From Gigaspora margarita (Eukaryota > Glomeromycota > Glomeromycetes > Diversisporales > Gigasporaceae): a stretch of DNA of 64,000 bases. Of the stretch, positions 1 through 11,210 are shown piece after piece. A program made the translations under genes and the position numbers. The notes beneath the pieces are model-generated. The model saw only the letters and a program-made list of their open reading frames with translations. It did not search any database and had not been told where the DNA came from. Each line of letters begins with the position of its first letter. The first letter of the stretch is position 1. The stretch covers positions 22,628-86,627 of the forward strand of contig WTPW01000999.1 of the NCBI GenBank assembly GCA_009809945.1, given 5' to 3'.

Positions 1-199
1 TTATCAGCAGCTACTTTATATAATTCTGATGCTTTATCTTTATCTTTAAAGCCACCAATACCTTCATACAAATAAAAGGCATACCAGTATGTTATAGATT
101 CATTTATTTGGTAAGAATTTTTAAGGAAGTTTCGATTTTTCTTTTCTATTGCTAAGCGTATTTCAGAATATTTGTTAAAATTTCTTCTTTCCTTAAATA
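1..199 (-). CDS. Sel1-like repeat protein, internal exon (partial)
   Basis: The minus strand is open from an acceptor-like AG (plus-strand CT at 200-201) to the window edge, about 66 codons. The C-terminal half reads YWYAFYLYEGIGG followed by KDKDKASELYKVAAD, the classic Sel1-like repeat (SLR) helix pair: aromatic-Ala, Leu/Tyr-x-x-Gly-x-Gly, acidic/basic turn, then A-x-x-x-Y-x-x-A-A. SLR proteins are alpha-solenoid scaffolds, often in signalling or ER quality control, and arbuscular mycorrhizal fungi carry large families, sometimes fused to protein kinases. The stretch before the repeat is charged (EIRLAIEKKNRNF) and may be a linker or a weaker repeat. The remainder lies left of the window. 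A short minus-strand open stretch starting with ATG near 354 could be an upstream exon, but I see no good donor for it. The repeat assignment is firm; the exon border and gene extent are inferred. Confidence 0.72.
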
Positions 200-733
200 C
201 TATTTTTTATAAACAATGCTGCAACTTAGTAAAATCCAATATGTAAATTAATTTTATCAGATTTTAAGAAAATGAAACTTTAAATTGAATGATTAATAAT
301 ATTTTTTATTGAATATATTTGATCTTTGATCCACTGCCTCGACTGAGTTGCCATAAATTTACCAAAATTATTGTACATATATTAAAAATTGAATTGTTTA
401 ATCTAATAAAATTAATAAAAATATTTTAAGATCAAGTAATTGATGTTAAAATGTTAAATGTAAAGTATAATTCCTAATATGAAGTCTAATTTTTTTAAAT
501 TAAATTGATGGACTATGTATTGCCTTTCGAGAAATTTTCAATTATTATTTAGAAATATCTGTTGAATTTATAATCAATTCAATCAAATCTAAGTAGTTTC
601 ATCGTTATATTTCTTTTTACCAAATTTGCATCTTTTTTTCATATTCTGTCTCAATAACTTTGTTGTTCTTTTTTTTTGACTTTTATGAATTGAAATTTTA
701 ACTTATACAATTGACATTATATAATAGAACATA

Positions 734-1087
734 AATAAATTTGATACTAATAAATATTTATGAAGTGAAAGGATATAATTTAAAAAATCTTAATGAAAAA
801 AAAATGTATTAAGCTAAAATTTGAATTTAACTTGTAGCTTTTTCGTTAATTTTAATAAAGAATCATTTTAAATTATTAATGTCATTCTATTCGAATGATA
901 AATATTATTAAATAAATTTGATACTAATAAATATTTATGAAGTGAAAGGATATAATTTAAAAAATCTTAATGAAAAAGAAAATGTATTAAGCTAAAATTT
1001 GAATTTAACTTGTAGCTTTTTCGTTAATTTTAATAAAGAATCATTTTAAATTATTAATATCATTCTATTCCAATGATAAATATTATT
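734..1087. repeat. Tandem duplication, two 177-bp units
   Basis: The stretch starting AATAAATTTGATACTAATAA at 734 recurs at 911 with only a few substitutions over the whole 177-bp period. Such near identity marks a recent duplication. No coding capacity is seen. Confidence 0.85.
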
Positions 1088-1259
1088 AAATAATAACTAT
1101 AGCACTTTTCTTATAAACAATAGCTGATTGAATTATCTTTTTTTAATTTTGTTAAATACTGATATTATGATATAGCAATTCTGAAACATATTAATAAATG
1201 TTAAACAATTATTTATTCAATTGATGTGCTATTATTTTCATGTACAGTATTTGAATGGA

Positions 1260-1560
1260 AATTTGCATTTTAATTTTGCCCAAATTTATATCCAAATTTT
1301 TACTTTCATTTTTCTAAATTATTTCATTCTGCTCAAATTAAATCCCAATTCTGCCAAAATTTCAATTCTGCACAAATTTATATTTTAATTTATACCTAAA
1401 CTTATTACAGTTTTAGTTTGAAGTTATTGGGATTTTATAGTAAAACTTCTGCTAATATTTATTTCTTCACAGATATAGTTACCGTAATTATTTTATACGT
1501 AGAAGCTTCTTTATTCATAACGATTTAAATTTAAAATTTTTATGATATCGCGAGATGATT
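1260..1560. repeat. Interspersed AT-rich repeat with TTTTGCCC/GGGCAAAAT words
   Basis: Degenerate units such as AATTCTGCNCAAATTTATAT are repeated here and end in a conserved tail (TTCTTTATTCATAACGATTT, about 1508-1527). The same tail occurs near 5321-5340 with GGGCAAAAT words downstream (5680-5770), and reverse-oriented words occur at 7780-7870. This suggests an old dispersed element with no visible ends. Confidence 0.45.
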
Positions 1561-2085
1561 TTGATTGAAAGTTCTAAATAGTATTGAAAGGCCGTTCTGT
1601 TACCACAATTTGTAAATACTTTTCAACCCATATTTAACAGAATTTTTTTGGATCTGAATTGCTTTTGGAATGTTTTATAAAGAGATCATAGGCATTATAC
1701 CTATAAAGATAAAAATACAACTATAATAACGCATGAAAACATAATATCAAATTTATCTGTTAACTCTTATAGTAACTTTGTTAATAATATCATTCATTTA
1801 ATTAGATTGCATTAATTAATTATATCAATATCATATTTTCATTTTTTGACCAATCAAACCAATTTCAAGTCATTCACATTTTTTGATCAACATAAATTAT
1901 GCAGCTTAAAACAAGAAATTTCAAGTAATTTTTTTTTTCAGTTTCGTTTTCAATCTCACAGTGCCTACAATAGAAAAGAAAATTTTTTTACCCCTGAAAT
2001 ATGAGAAAATTATTGTAATGAAGCCAAAATTATATATATATATAATGTTTTTTTTATTAAATCATTTTGTTTATTATTAATTATT

Positions 2086-2993
2086 ATGGCTTCGTCTGTT
2101 GTAGACAAAAGTATTTTCACAGAAACTGTTCGAAAGGTGCTGAATTATATTAATATTAGACTTTTAGAAGTTAGGTGAGATTTCACTAAGTAAATTTCTA
2201 GTCATAATGTATCTGAAGTTACGCTGCCACTAGGGGGATTGCGGAGAACCAGAAGCTCATCGTGGCCACAGGTGTACCTGTAAACATCCTTTTCCGTTAT
2301 ATCTTACCTGAAAGCTCGATCTAGCCCTGCACGGAAGTTGTAGTGAATAGGATGCATTGATAATAATGTCATTTACTTATTATTTTTTTCTATTATTCTA
2401 GTCACAATGAATATATAAATCTGTTTGGATCTTTTAACAATGATTTTATCTTAGTATATTGCAAAGATCTGGTTACAATTGGCAATATTAACCAATTTGA
2501 AAAAATAGTTGAAGGCTATCCACAAAATACCATGGGTATTATTGTAACTTCTCAAAAAGGATGCTCAATCAGTATTTCAAAACGTGCAAAGTCTCCAAAG
2601 TCTTCAGCTAGTATTGTATTTACAAGTATTAATGAAATGGCAACTGATATTCAAGCATACTTTTTGTTAAGAAAAGGTCATCTAAATCATTGTAAAATTC
2701 ATGATCATATCATTATAGAAAAATTTGAAAAATTAACTAGGATTATGGAAATAATCTTAATTTTTTTAATCTTGTTAATTTTTTTATTATTGATGGGATA
2801 TCCAATCAGGTAAATTAATTTCTTAAAATACTATGATTTATACTTAATGCTTAGTTCTAATAATTTATCACAATATAGATCAGATATTTCTTCAATATAT
2901 AATTTTTTGCATAAGCTTATTTTGCAATTATTAAAGGTTTTTATGTTAGGTAAAATTTGGCCTTCAACAAAAAGATCTGCATTTATTAAATAA
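2086..2993 (+). CDS. Mrr-like (PD-(D/E)XK fold) protein, three exons
   Basis: Exons 2086-2174, 2402-2809 and 2879-2993 join in frame across AG/GTGAGA..TCTAG and AG/GTAAAT..ATATAG introns and give about 203 codons with no internal stop. Residues about 29-125 match the restriction-endonuclease-like (Mrr-type) domain expanded in Glomeromycotina: EVSHN..INLFGSF, ILVYCKD, NQFEKIVEGYPQNTMGI, IVTS, SISKRAKS, IVFTSINEMATDI. Family members usually show D-G-G-(I/V)-D and then V-Q-C-K. Here these read N-E-Y-I-N and V-Y-C-K, so the acidic metal ligand and the Gln are lost while the Lys remains; cleavage is doubtful. Residues about 144-163 form a very hydrophobic Ile/Leu/Phe segment that could span a membrane, followed by a short helical tail. 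The start was chosen as the first ATG of the exon whose donor phase fits exon 2. Family assignment is by recognition of motifs; splicing is inferred. Confidence 0.68.
2217..2345. other. GC-rich block inside intron 1 of the Mrr-like gene
   Basis: About 125 bp of near-balanced composition sit inside an otherwise AT-rich 227-bp intron. It contains the inverted repeat ACAGGTGTACCTGT. The minus strand stays open for about 31 codons if a 30-nt GTAAGA..TTTACAG segment is left out, reading FRAGLDRAF then RYTCGHDELL and VLRNPPSGSV. The spacing faintly recalls an SR-type RRM (AF..YG..V..RNPPG), but this is weak. It may be an inserted exon fragment, a short interspersed element or a structured RNA. Confidence 0.4.
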
Positions 2994-2999
2994 ATTGTG

Positions 3000-3460
3000 A
3001 ATTAGAAAATTGGTTTGTTTTTATAATTTTATATTTTATAACAATGTGTGCGATTTTTATTATCATTTTCAAGTTTAAATTTGAAATAAATCTTTTTATT
3101 TCAAAGGATATTGTTGTCGAAAGGTTCGATTATATTTAATTTTTCACAATTAAATAAAACTTATTTTATTCTTAAATTTAATTAAAATTATTTGGCTTTA
3201 TTAAATAGATAAAAGAAAGTTAGAAAATTAAAAATATGATATAAGAAATGAATACATTTTTGTTTTAATTAACGTTGAAATTCATTATATTTGCCAATTA
3301 TTTCTTAGCCATGAAATAAAACTTCAAATACTTAGTAACAAATTGATTGTTTCTAGTTATCTTAAAAGCCATTCAATAGTATTTTTAACTGTAGTAACTA
3401 TACCAAACCCATATCCTATGTTCAATAAAGTTGCCTTTCAAACAGAGCAAAATTAATTTA
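3000..3460. other. Intergenic AT-rich stretch, nothing recognised
   Basis: Between the convergent Mrr-like gene (plus) and the cysteine hydrolase gene (minus). It presumably holds both 3' UTRs; AATAAA-like words are frequent but uninformative in such AT-rich DNA. Confidence 0.5.
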
Positions 3461-3462
3461 TT

Positions 3463-4286
3463 TTAGGCATTAAGTAAATTTTCTTCTGCAAACAATCTTC
3501 GTACCTCATGCATCTCTTGAGTATCTGTCGCTGTTGCATCTTCAATAAAAACAATATCGTAATTCTTATCAAATGCTTCTATTAAAGTTATTATTAACAT
3601 CATGTCTGTTTCATCATATATTAGTATAAATACTCACTTCTGGCAGTTGTCTCACAGCATAAATTAGTTTTAACACCAGAAATGATAAGTGTTTTTATAC
3701 CGAGGAAGTTAAGAAAAGAATTAAGCTCAGTCTTGTAGAAAGCATTATATCGAATTTTACTTTGGATAATAAAGTCAAGGGTACCAATAGAAACCAGAGA
3801 TCGCTAAATTGCAGAAAAATATTATAAATAGACTTCATCTTAATTCAACAATTAAAACTTACCGTAACAATTGAATCCAATTCATTCAAAATTTTCCATT
3901 TTTCAGATCCTCGCATTATCATTTTATCTTTATCTTTCCACTTAAAAGTTTTCATTATTTTTCATTTTGTTAATTTTTTATTTCTTCAATGAAAATTTAT
4001 AAATACATAAAAATGATAATTAAATACCCATTGTGCCAGGGCGCCTCCGTCGAATTCAGAATTCATATAACCATGCTGTGTCTAAATAATGGGAATGCCT
4101 TTCTCGTGACAAGTTGTGATGACAGATTTTACATTTAGAATAATTTTATTAACTGAGTCATTACAAAAAAATTCCTATTAATAATTATTTAAAGTTTGTA
4201 TGTTTAATATGTTTCTTATAACTTACTTGCATATCGATAACCAGCAAGGCAGCCTTTTCAGGATCGTAAGGAATAGAAGTTGACAT
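3463..4286 (-). CDS. Isochorismatase-family cysteine hydrolase, five exons, one in-frame TAG
   Basis: Five minus-strand exons (4286-4227, 4174-4028, 3940-3863, 3803-3638, 3578-3463) join in phase with GT-AG borders and give about 188 codons, the usual size for this family. Landmarks: MSTSIPYDPEKAALLVIDMQ (Asp18 of the catalytic triad), TTCHEKGIPII then TQHGY, GGALAQW, GSEKWKI, KIRYNAFYKTEL (Lys111), GVKTNLCCETTAR (nucleophile Cys144) and FIEDATATDTQEMHE. The enzymes are small alpha/beta hydrolases acting on isochorismate, nicotinamide or similar C-N/C-O bonds; the substrate cannot be told here. The whole catalytic triad is kept. The only fault is TAG at codon 51 (plus 4082-4084), where relatives usually have Tyr or Gln. 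It could be a young pseudogene, an allele or a base error. Start: first ATG, directly before the family's usual N-terminal motif. Confidence 0.8.
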
Positions 4287-4289
4287 TGG

Positions 4290-7200
4290 TTTGTTTGGTG
4301 ATCGATGATCTATCGAACCTCTAAAACGAGGATTATATACTTAAACATTAACATGCAATGGCGAAGGGTTTAGTCATCATATACTATATATATATGTATA
4401 GCAATTAACAAATATATTATGCTTATTTAATTGATTATATATATAATTGAGTAAAGTGCTAATTTAAAAAAGTAAATTTCAAATTTAAAATTAGAATTTT
4501 AACAGAGATGTGAAACTACAAATTAAATGAAATAATAAAATTCAATAATTTTCTCAAAACGATGAAATTCTTTTTATTTGAATTCATTAAAATCCTAAAG
4601 CTAAATAAAAAAAAAACTTTATCGAATTTAGTCGTGTGGTTGTGATGATGCCTTTGCTTAAAGTAAAATAATATTTATGTTGCAGAAATACACAGCTAAT
4701 CAGTGATAATTTTTTCGTGACAAATGGGAACTTTTATTTTGCCAGATAAAGAGTACATACTAGAAGAGACTTGAACAACAGTATAATATTTTTTATTCAT
4801 AGTTTTCACATTAAATGTTTTTATTTTTTAATAATTTAATCACCTTTGAATATTCATTAATATCCTTATTAATTTTATATAATCTTTTCTTTCTTGTCCT
4901 TTATGATTTTTTTTTTTGTATTTTAGCATAATTGAACAGTTACGATTACGAAAGTCGATAATTTTAATTTTTGACTAAAATTATTTATATACTTTTTTCA
5001 AACATTTGACGTTAGAATAACTTTTCAATTACCTTTATTAATTGAATTGTTAATATAATTTTATTTAATTTTATTGATCAATATTTAAGACAATGCATTG
5101 TTGTTTTAATTATATGATTAAAGTATTTTACCTGCGTGTATTGATTTAGATGAAAATTTAAGCTTTTTTAATTCGAATAGAGCTTTTATTTAAACTTGTG
5201 ATGTGAAATGATAAATTTTTGTGTTTAAATGTGCTTAATATACAAAGTACAGGTATTATCTTTGTTTGACAACCCTTAAAACCTCGTAAGATTTCATCCG
5301 GTAATTTTCTGATATATGCTTCTTTATTCATAACGATTTAATTTAAATTTTTATTATATCACGAGAACAAAATAAAATTTCACTAGATAATGTATCTATT
5401 ATAATTAAATGAAAAGTCAGAATTTTCAGTCTTTTTTTAGAGCATCACGCAAACAAAATAAAATTTTACGCGATTACTATCAGAAATTAAAAAGCCTGAT
5501 TTAGAAATATGCGATTTTAAAGCCTGAAAAGTTTATTTACGTGAGATTTGTCAAATTATTGAAAAGTTTAGGTAAAATAAATAATTTGCAAATCTATGAA
5601 GAATTTATTTTTTAAATTTTGTAATCATGTGATATTATATAATTCTAGGCTAAATTCTGAAAAATATATATATATATATAATTCCGGGCAATAAATATAA
5701 ATTTAGGCAAAATAAATGATTTGCATATTCTAGTCAGTATAATTTCGGGCAAAATTAAAATACAATTTCAAGCAAATTATCATAAGTAAAAGCTAATTTA
5801 CAAAAGTTTGTACTGTATAAAAAATGATGGTTGTGGTCTGGTTCTTATTTTCCTAATATACTATATGTATAGTTTGGTTTTCAACGTTGGTATCTTGTTA
5901 TGCTTGTCGAAGTTCTTATAAGGTTATTACATTAAATTGCAATGAATACAGACCAGAAAGCCAATCAGATTGTACTTTATTCAACACATTCGATATTATG
6001 TGTAAAATAAAGTGCAATCTGATTGGCTTTCTGATCTATAGACTTATCGCTCCATAGGTAATTATTTCATGTAATCAAGAGGTAGATACTATAATTGTTA
6101 AAATTTGGATTTATTTGGTTTCGTACAAATTAGAAAAATTTTATTTCCATGGTTTTGAGTTGAGAAGACTTTCGTGATCTGATCTTCAAATGAGCACTAT
6201 TTACATATTACTACTTTCTTCGAAGCAAACTTACTTTTGTTGTAAATGAATAAAATTTTCAATCAAAGGCATCAACATTTTTGTGAAAATTTATTTTTAT
6301 TATATACAATAATTTTCATAATTTGATTTCATAATCAGTTCATGTTCATTCTCTGACAGCAACTAAAGGCAGTTGGAAAATGAACTAGGTTCAAATTATA
6401 GAATTTATAGTAATATGTAATTTTCAAATTGCAAATGTTCATTATATTCACATATTCGCAAATAAAAAAAGAGTATTAAAATTTTATAGCTTGAACATGT
6501 ATAATTTTATACTTCTCAAATAGAGAAATTTAAGAAACTTTTGAACGTTGATGTTAAAGCAAAATATATTAGTAATAAGCATTTCTTACATGTTCAATTC
6601 ATCAATGAGGCACCCAAAAGTGCATTGAAGCCAAGTAAAATCTTGCACTATTCAAATATTTATAATTTTGTCTGCATTATTATAACTAGGGATGTTAAAT
6701 TATTTGATTCGTTCAATTTTGATTTCCAAAATAAGTAACTGGACATGCAACGACTAATTGTATATAACTATGACTATTCAGGGGCTAAGTTATATTCTTT
6801 TGAACTTATTAGTATAGTCTTTCCTAATTCCGCCTAATAAATTTCAGAGCAAAGCTGGTTGTCTACATCAGGATAAAAATCCCAATAGACATTTTTTTCC
6901 ATACTTTTTCTAAAAAAATAGATTACAAAACAAAAAATCGGCCACCGTTTTTGTAAAGTTCTTTTCAGTTTCGTTGTGTCATGAAGTTTATACGCTAAAG
7001 GCAGACAATTCATAACCTGACGATGATGTTACAATATAATGATTATCAATTCAAAACTAGCTTTCAAATCATGTTTTCACAAATCTTTCGGAATCTTCCT
7101 CCTGGAACTCAAACAAAGACTATAAAAATTTATGGAAAGAAAACCATGTTCCACCTCTAGTTTTTGAGTAAACTAAATAGTTTATTATGAACGTGTTATT

Positions 7201-7498
7201 TCCTTTAACAAGTTAAATAGTTTTCAGATTATGTTTCACAAATCTCTGAAATCTTCTTTTGCGATTTTAGTTCAATTTTTTTTTAATAGTACATTTCCTG
7301 TCTCGATTATTTTTTGAAAAGTTTTTTCATCTGCAAGGCTAAATCCTGCAGTTTGTTTGTTCGATTTTTTAGAAATCATTTTAGAATTTTATTTGACAGC
7401 TTAACTTTAGATTAATTTATATTTTTTTCTAAAAGATCCAACATTGTATATAAAAAATTGAGAATAATTAAATAAATTTCAACAATTCAACAAAACAA
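4290..7498. other. Gene-poor AT-rich stretch
   Basis: No convincing exon seen. It contains TA-dinucleotide runs (about 4384-4400 and 5665-5683), the TTTTGCCC-type repeat tail near 5321, a hairpin at 5950-6038, and two diverged direct copies of an approximately 45-bp stretch near 7050-7100 and 7220-7265. Short open frames here have no family resemblance. Confidence 0.5.
5950..6038. repeat. Hairpin with about 32-bp arms
   Basis: Left arm 5950-5981 (contains GAAAGCCAATCAGATTGTAC) pairs with right arm 6007-6038 (GCAATCTGATTGGCTTTC) with three mismatches around a 25-nt loop. Possibly a very short palindromic MITE. Confidence 0.75.
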
Positions 7499-7666
7499 TT
7501 AAATATCAAATTGAAATCTTAGAGTAATATCCAATGTATCTTTTGCACGGTTTCCAAGTTTAACGTGACCATCGGATTTGTGTGTTTGTATTAATAAATA
7601 GTCCATTAAAAATGATACCGAGAAGTAAAATTTTATTACATCCTTGGTACAATTAAATATATGAAG
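7499..7666 (-). CDS. C-terminal exon of an unrecognised protein
   Basis: From an acceptor TTTAACAG the minus strand reads 55 codons to TAA: LHIFNCTKDVIKFYFSV, then SFLMDYLLIQTHKSDGHVK and LGNRAKDTLDITLRFQFDI. The mix of polar and charged residues (GHVKLGNRAKDTLD) is unlike the Lys/Asn/Ile/Phe drift of random AT-rich frames here, so I read it as a real or recently dead exon. I do not recognise the family and find no matching upstream exon before the repeats begin. It may be a stranded fragment. Confidence 0.45.
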   Translation of the reverse strand, partial: LHIFNCTKDVIKFYFSVSFLMDYLLIQTHKSDGHVKLGNRAKDTLDITLRFQFDI

Positions 7667-7669
7667 CTG

Positions 7670-8400
7670 TTAAACTTTTCTAATTGTTATACTATCGCTA
7701 TATACCTCAATAGAATTCATCAAAATTCCATTTTTAATTTTTCTTAAAATTCAAATACTTAATCTGCTTGAAATCATAACTTTGCCTAATTTAATCTTAC
7801 AGTACTTGGAATTGTAATTTTGCCCGGAATTATGCCTGACTTATATTCTTGGTCGTAAATCTACCTAACTTTAGGTAGGTACAACATGATGTAACAAGTA
7901 GATGTCCGTAGACTTTCTCATATGTGTGTATGTATGCTATCTATAAATGCTTACACGTGATAATATTAAAAATTTGACCAATAAAATATAGAATTTACTC
8001 TCTCTCTAAATGCATACTATTTTCAATTTTAAGAACATGCAATTAGATAGGGTTGAATTAATCATATGTATATTTTTCTTACACTGATTGGCAAGTTGAA
8101 TTTTCCATTAATGCAAATCCTCTACAAATGCACATACCCTAGTCCTAGAGGTATGCACTTAGAGAGGTTTGACTGTAACAGAATATTTAAATTTTATTAA
8201 AGTTTAATGAAACAACTGTCTTTTCAACTTACTTTGAATTCATAATTAAAGTATATAGGTTTCATAATATTTATTGTACGTGTCTTATGTAACAACTCGT
8301 GCTTTTTTTTAATAGCTTATTTGCAAAGGTATATATGAAAATATATATCCGTGCGAATGAGCTATTTTCATAAAAGGCAAAACTGAATTTAGCTTTAATG
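7670..8400. other. AT-rich stretch with one hairpin
   Basis: Contains the reverse-oriented TTTTGCCC repeat words (7780-7870) and an imperfect hairpin at 8115-8170 whose arms are CTCTACAAATGCACATACC and GGTATGCACTTAGAGAGG. No gene seen. Confidence 0.5.
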
Positions 8401-9010
8401 AGGACTAACATTTTAGTCAGATGGTTTTAAAATTCTCATGGTAGTTTTTAAAATTCTTACAGTGCTTGCAACCCTATTCTTTTTGATTCACAGGGACCAT
8501 CTTTTTTGATTCATAAAAAGGGCCCACCTTTTTTAATTCTAAAATCAATACTAATTTATATTATACAACCCTTTTAACCCTAACAAAAAAGTGGACCTTT
8601 ATTTATGAATCAAAAAAAATAGACCCCGTGAATCAAAAGGATAGAATTACAAATTGCATGAAGACTCACTCTGTTTGGTTTGTTGGTGGTTTTAAAATTC
8701 TTATAGCAAAGCGAAAACTATATTTTGTCAGATAATTTTTAAAATCCTCATACCATATTTCTGTCGAATGTTTTTAAAATTCTCATAACTCGGTGAAAAA
8801 CATTATTTAGTCAGGTTATTTTAAAAATTTTTATAGTTGGAAAAGACTATATTGGTCTAACTCTTTTGAAAGTTTTTATAACCGGACGAAAACTACATTC
8901 AGTTAGATTATTTTAAACCTTTCATAGTTTGCAAAGATTATATTTAATGGTTTTTAAAATTCTCATAATTGGGAGATTTTAAAATTTTAATTGTTGGACA
9001 AAAAGTTAAT
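8400..9010. repeat. Degenerate tandem array, about 60-bp units
   Basis: Units built on TTTTAAAATTCTCATA, GCGAAAACTATATT and AGTCAGATTATTTT recur about eight times with heavy divergence. The array is split by the MITE at 8472-8645. Confidence 0.7.
8472..8645. mobile_element. Short palindromic MITE inside the tandem array
   Basis: The left end CCCTATTCTTTTTGATTCAC is mirrored by the right end GTGAATCAAAAGGATAG; the arms continue inward for about 55 bp with gaps (TTTTTTGATTCATAAA on both sides). About 174 bp, non-coding. No sure target-site duplication. Confidence 0.65.
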
Positions 9011-9189
9011 GGGGCCAGGAAACATTTTTTAAAGTTATGATAATCTTGAATTTAATTCGATACTATTTTTTTCCTTGTAAGGTTACTTAAAAGTTTCAAA
9101 AAAGAAATAGATATGTTAATATAAAACAGTTCATCGATTGGTTTTACATGTTAAAGGCTTGTTTTTTTTTATCGAAACTGATTTCAAGT

Positions 9190-9830
9190 TGTTCTACAGA
9201 TAATATTAATTATATATCAATATATTCAACATTATAAATTTAGATAGAAATCATGTCCACGATATTTAGTGTATTCATTGTGATTTAGTAAGTGCGAAAA
9301 TTTGTGAAAAAGACAGTTCTCTCAGCCACTAAACTCTAACAAAAAAATATAAAAAAAGTGCCGGATATAACTTTTATAAAAAATAAATTAGACGAATATG
9401 TGTAAACATTAAAAGTTAGATATAATAAGAAATTGTCAACTTATTTAAAAATGTAATTCGAAATTCCTAAAAATCAAGACCATATAAATATTTATCGAAA
9501 TTACCTAAAAATTTTTCAATCATTTGCCAGTAAAAAGTATCGTATTTCTGTATATGACAGTAAAATTCATATTTATATTAGTTGCATGAACTTAAATTAT
9601 GTTTAAATACCAATTTATTGAATCTATTATGCCGAAATCACATACTTACAGTAATCGAATCAGCAAAAATCTGTCAGCTAGTTTTTTTTTCAGGTGCTCA
9701 GAATTTATACAAGCAATAGTAATTTTATATGTCCATCGGTTACAAAATTATCATGCGTTACACTTAAATTAATTAGATACCAAAAAAACAAAATAAACGA
9801 ATCGTAAATTATTTTATGTGTTATTCATCC
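9190..9830. repeat. Repeat R1, copy A
   Basis: Marked by TTGTTCTACAGATAAT and by AAAAGTTAGATATAAT followed by TTGTCAACTTATTT (about 9409-9447). Diverged relatives: R2-A (17250-18120), R1-B (21925-22480), R2-B (32120-32900). R1 and R2 bound the long body of each duplicated unit. Confidence 0.65.
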
Positions 9831-10559
9831 GACAATGAATACAGAGTGGCTGCAGATCAGATCTGTTACATTAAACACAACATAATGCACATCGCCATAT
9901 AACTATTTTCAAAAGACGCTTCTCAGGTCTTTTCTTTGTGTTTAAATTTAGTTTGCATGAATCAGAGATTTTAAGTTTGTTACATATGTATATAAGTGAT
10001 ACGTAAGATTTAAAATTTAAAGTAGAAATCAAAATTTAATATGGAAAGTAAAGGGTAAATTAAAAGTGCCTGAAGGACTCTACTAAAATGTAAAATTCAC
10101 TGTAATTAAGTAATCATAGTAAAGGCTAGAAACCTAAAAAAAAAAAACATTGTTTTATGATATAAATTTTTGAAAAATTTTTCCGTAATTTTAATGGTGT
10201 ATAATTATGCTTCGGCACAAGCATAATCAAATACATCAAACAATTAATAGCAGTTTAAGAAATTTCCATCTTTTACCATAGTTACACATTATACTTAAGA
10301 AGAAGGAAGATTTATTATGTGAATTTAAAATTGACTGTATTATAAAGCATTTAATGATCGATTATTAGCCCTAATAATATGTATACATCATGAAACTTGT
10401 TATGTTTTTCAAAGAACTATCGCAATAATTGTAATAATTAAAGCTATCAATTTACATAGATAATTTTGATGAGATGTATTATCATTATTCCACTAATCAG
10501 TGAAGAAAAAACAATTTTCAAAATGCATGTTATTTTCTCAGTTAACAGGAAATACTGTA

Positions 10560-11210
10560 ACAAGCATCGCTGGAGACTTATTTTTTTTTCGCTAAATAAA
10601 GTCGTGATGATAAGTCTTTAAACTACCGCCATGAAACCATACAAAATGAAGAATAAAACAAACCACAGGAAAGGACCCATAGATCTTTGGTCATGTGAGG
10701 ATCCTTTCATCGAATAACTGGGGAGTTACATTTGTTCCCAGCGTAAATAAATACAGTAATTTGTTAAGTTAAAATTATGCATGAGATTAAACACGAAAAA
10801 ATTATTGGTTGAAAATTTATTGCTGAATTTTATAGCACAAAATAAAAATTTTCATTTTGCAATACAAATGTACGCCATTTACGGAACTGTAATAACTTTC
10901 TCCAGTGTACGATTTATTGGTATGTTTCAATATTCGTGTACAGTACCTAATAAAAACTAGCTGCAATCTCAATAATAAGAACAGAGTGATAATATTCAAA
11001 AATTGGCTGATTTATTCCGTTCATTTAACCTATTTTAATCATATTAAATTTATTAATTACATACAATTCTTTCTTACACCATTCTGCAAAGATAGGAAAA
11101 ATAATGTAGTACATATTATAACCTTTTGCATCACTCCATTTGAATAATGTTATGATGTACATGCAAGTAACAGATCATTGTACAAATTAAGAATAAAGTA
11201 ACCTTTGTAT
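10560..11210 (-). other. Exon-like conserved islands, copy A
   Basis: Three minus-strand islands keep reading frame against copy B. (1) 11030-11090: after the acceptor TTTGCAG the frame reads WCKKELYVINKFNMIKI, against LCKKDLYVVNKFIIIKI in B. (2) 10876-10945: KHTNKSYTGESYYSSVNGV, against KHTNKTHTGESYYSSVNGV. (3) about 10620-10730: MKGSSHDQRSMG followed by a hydrophobic segment, against MKGPSYDQRSMG plus a hydrophobic segment. Conserved frame amid diverged filler suggests remains of a multi-exon gene with a membrane segment. I do not recognise it. Confidence 0.35.

Noticed and set aside
2310-2345. ATCTTACCTG near a GC-rich block, recalling the U1 snRNA 5' end
   Set aside because: The following sequence does not form U1 stem-loops and no Sm site is seen.
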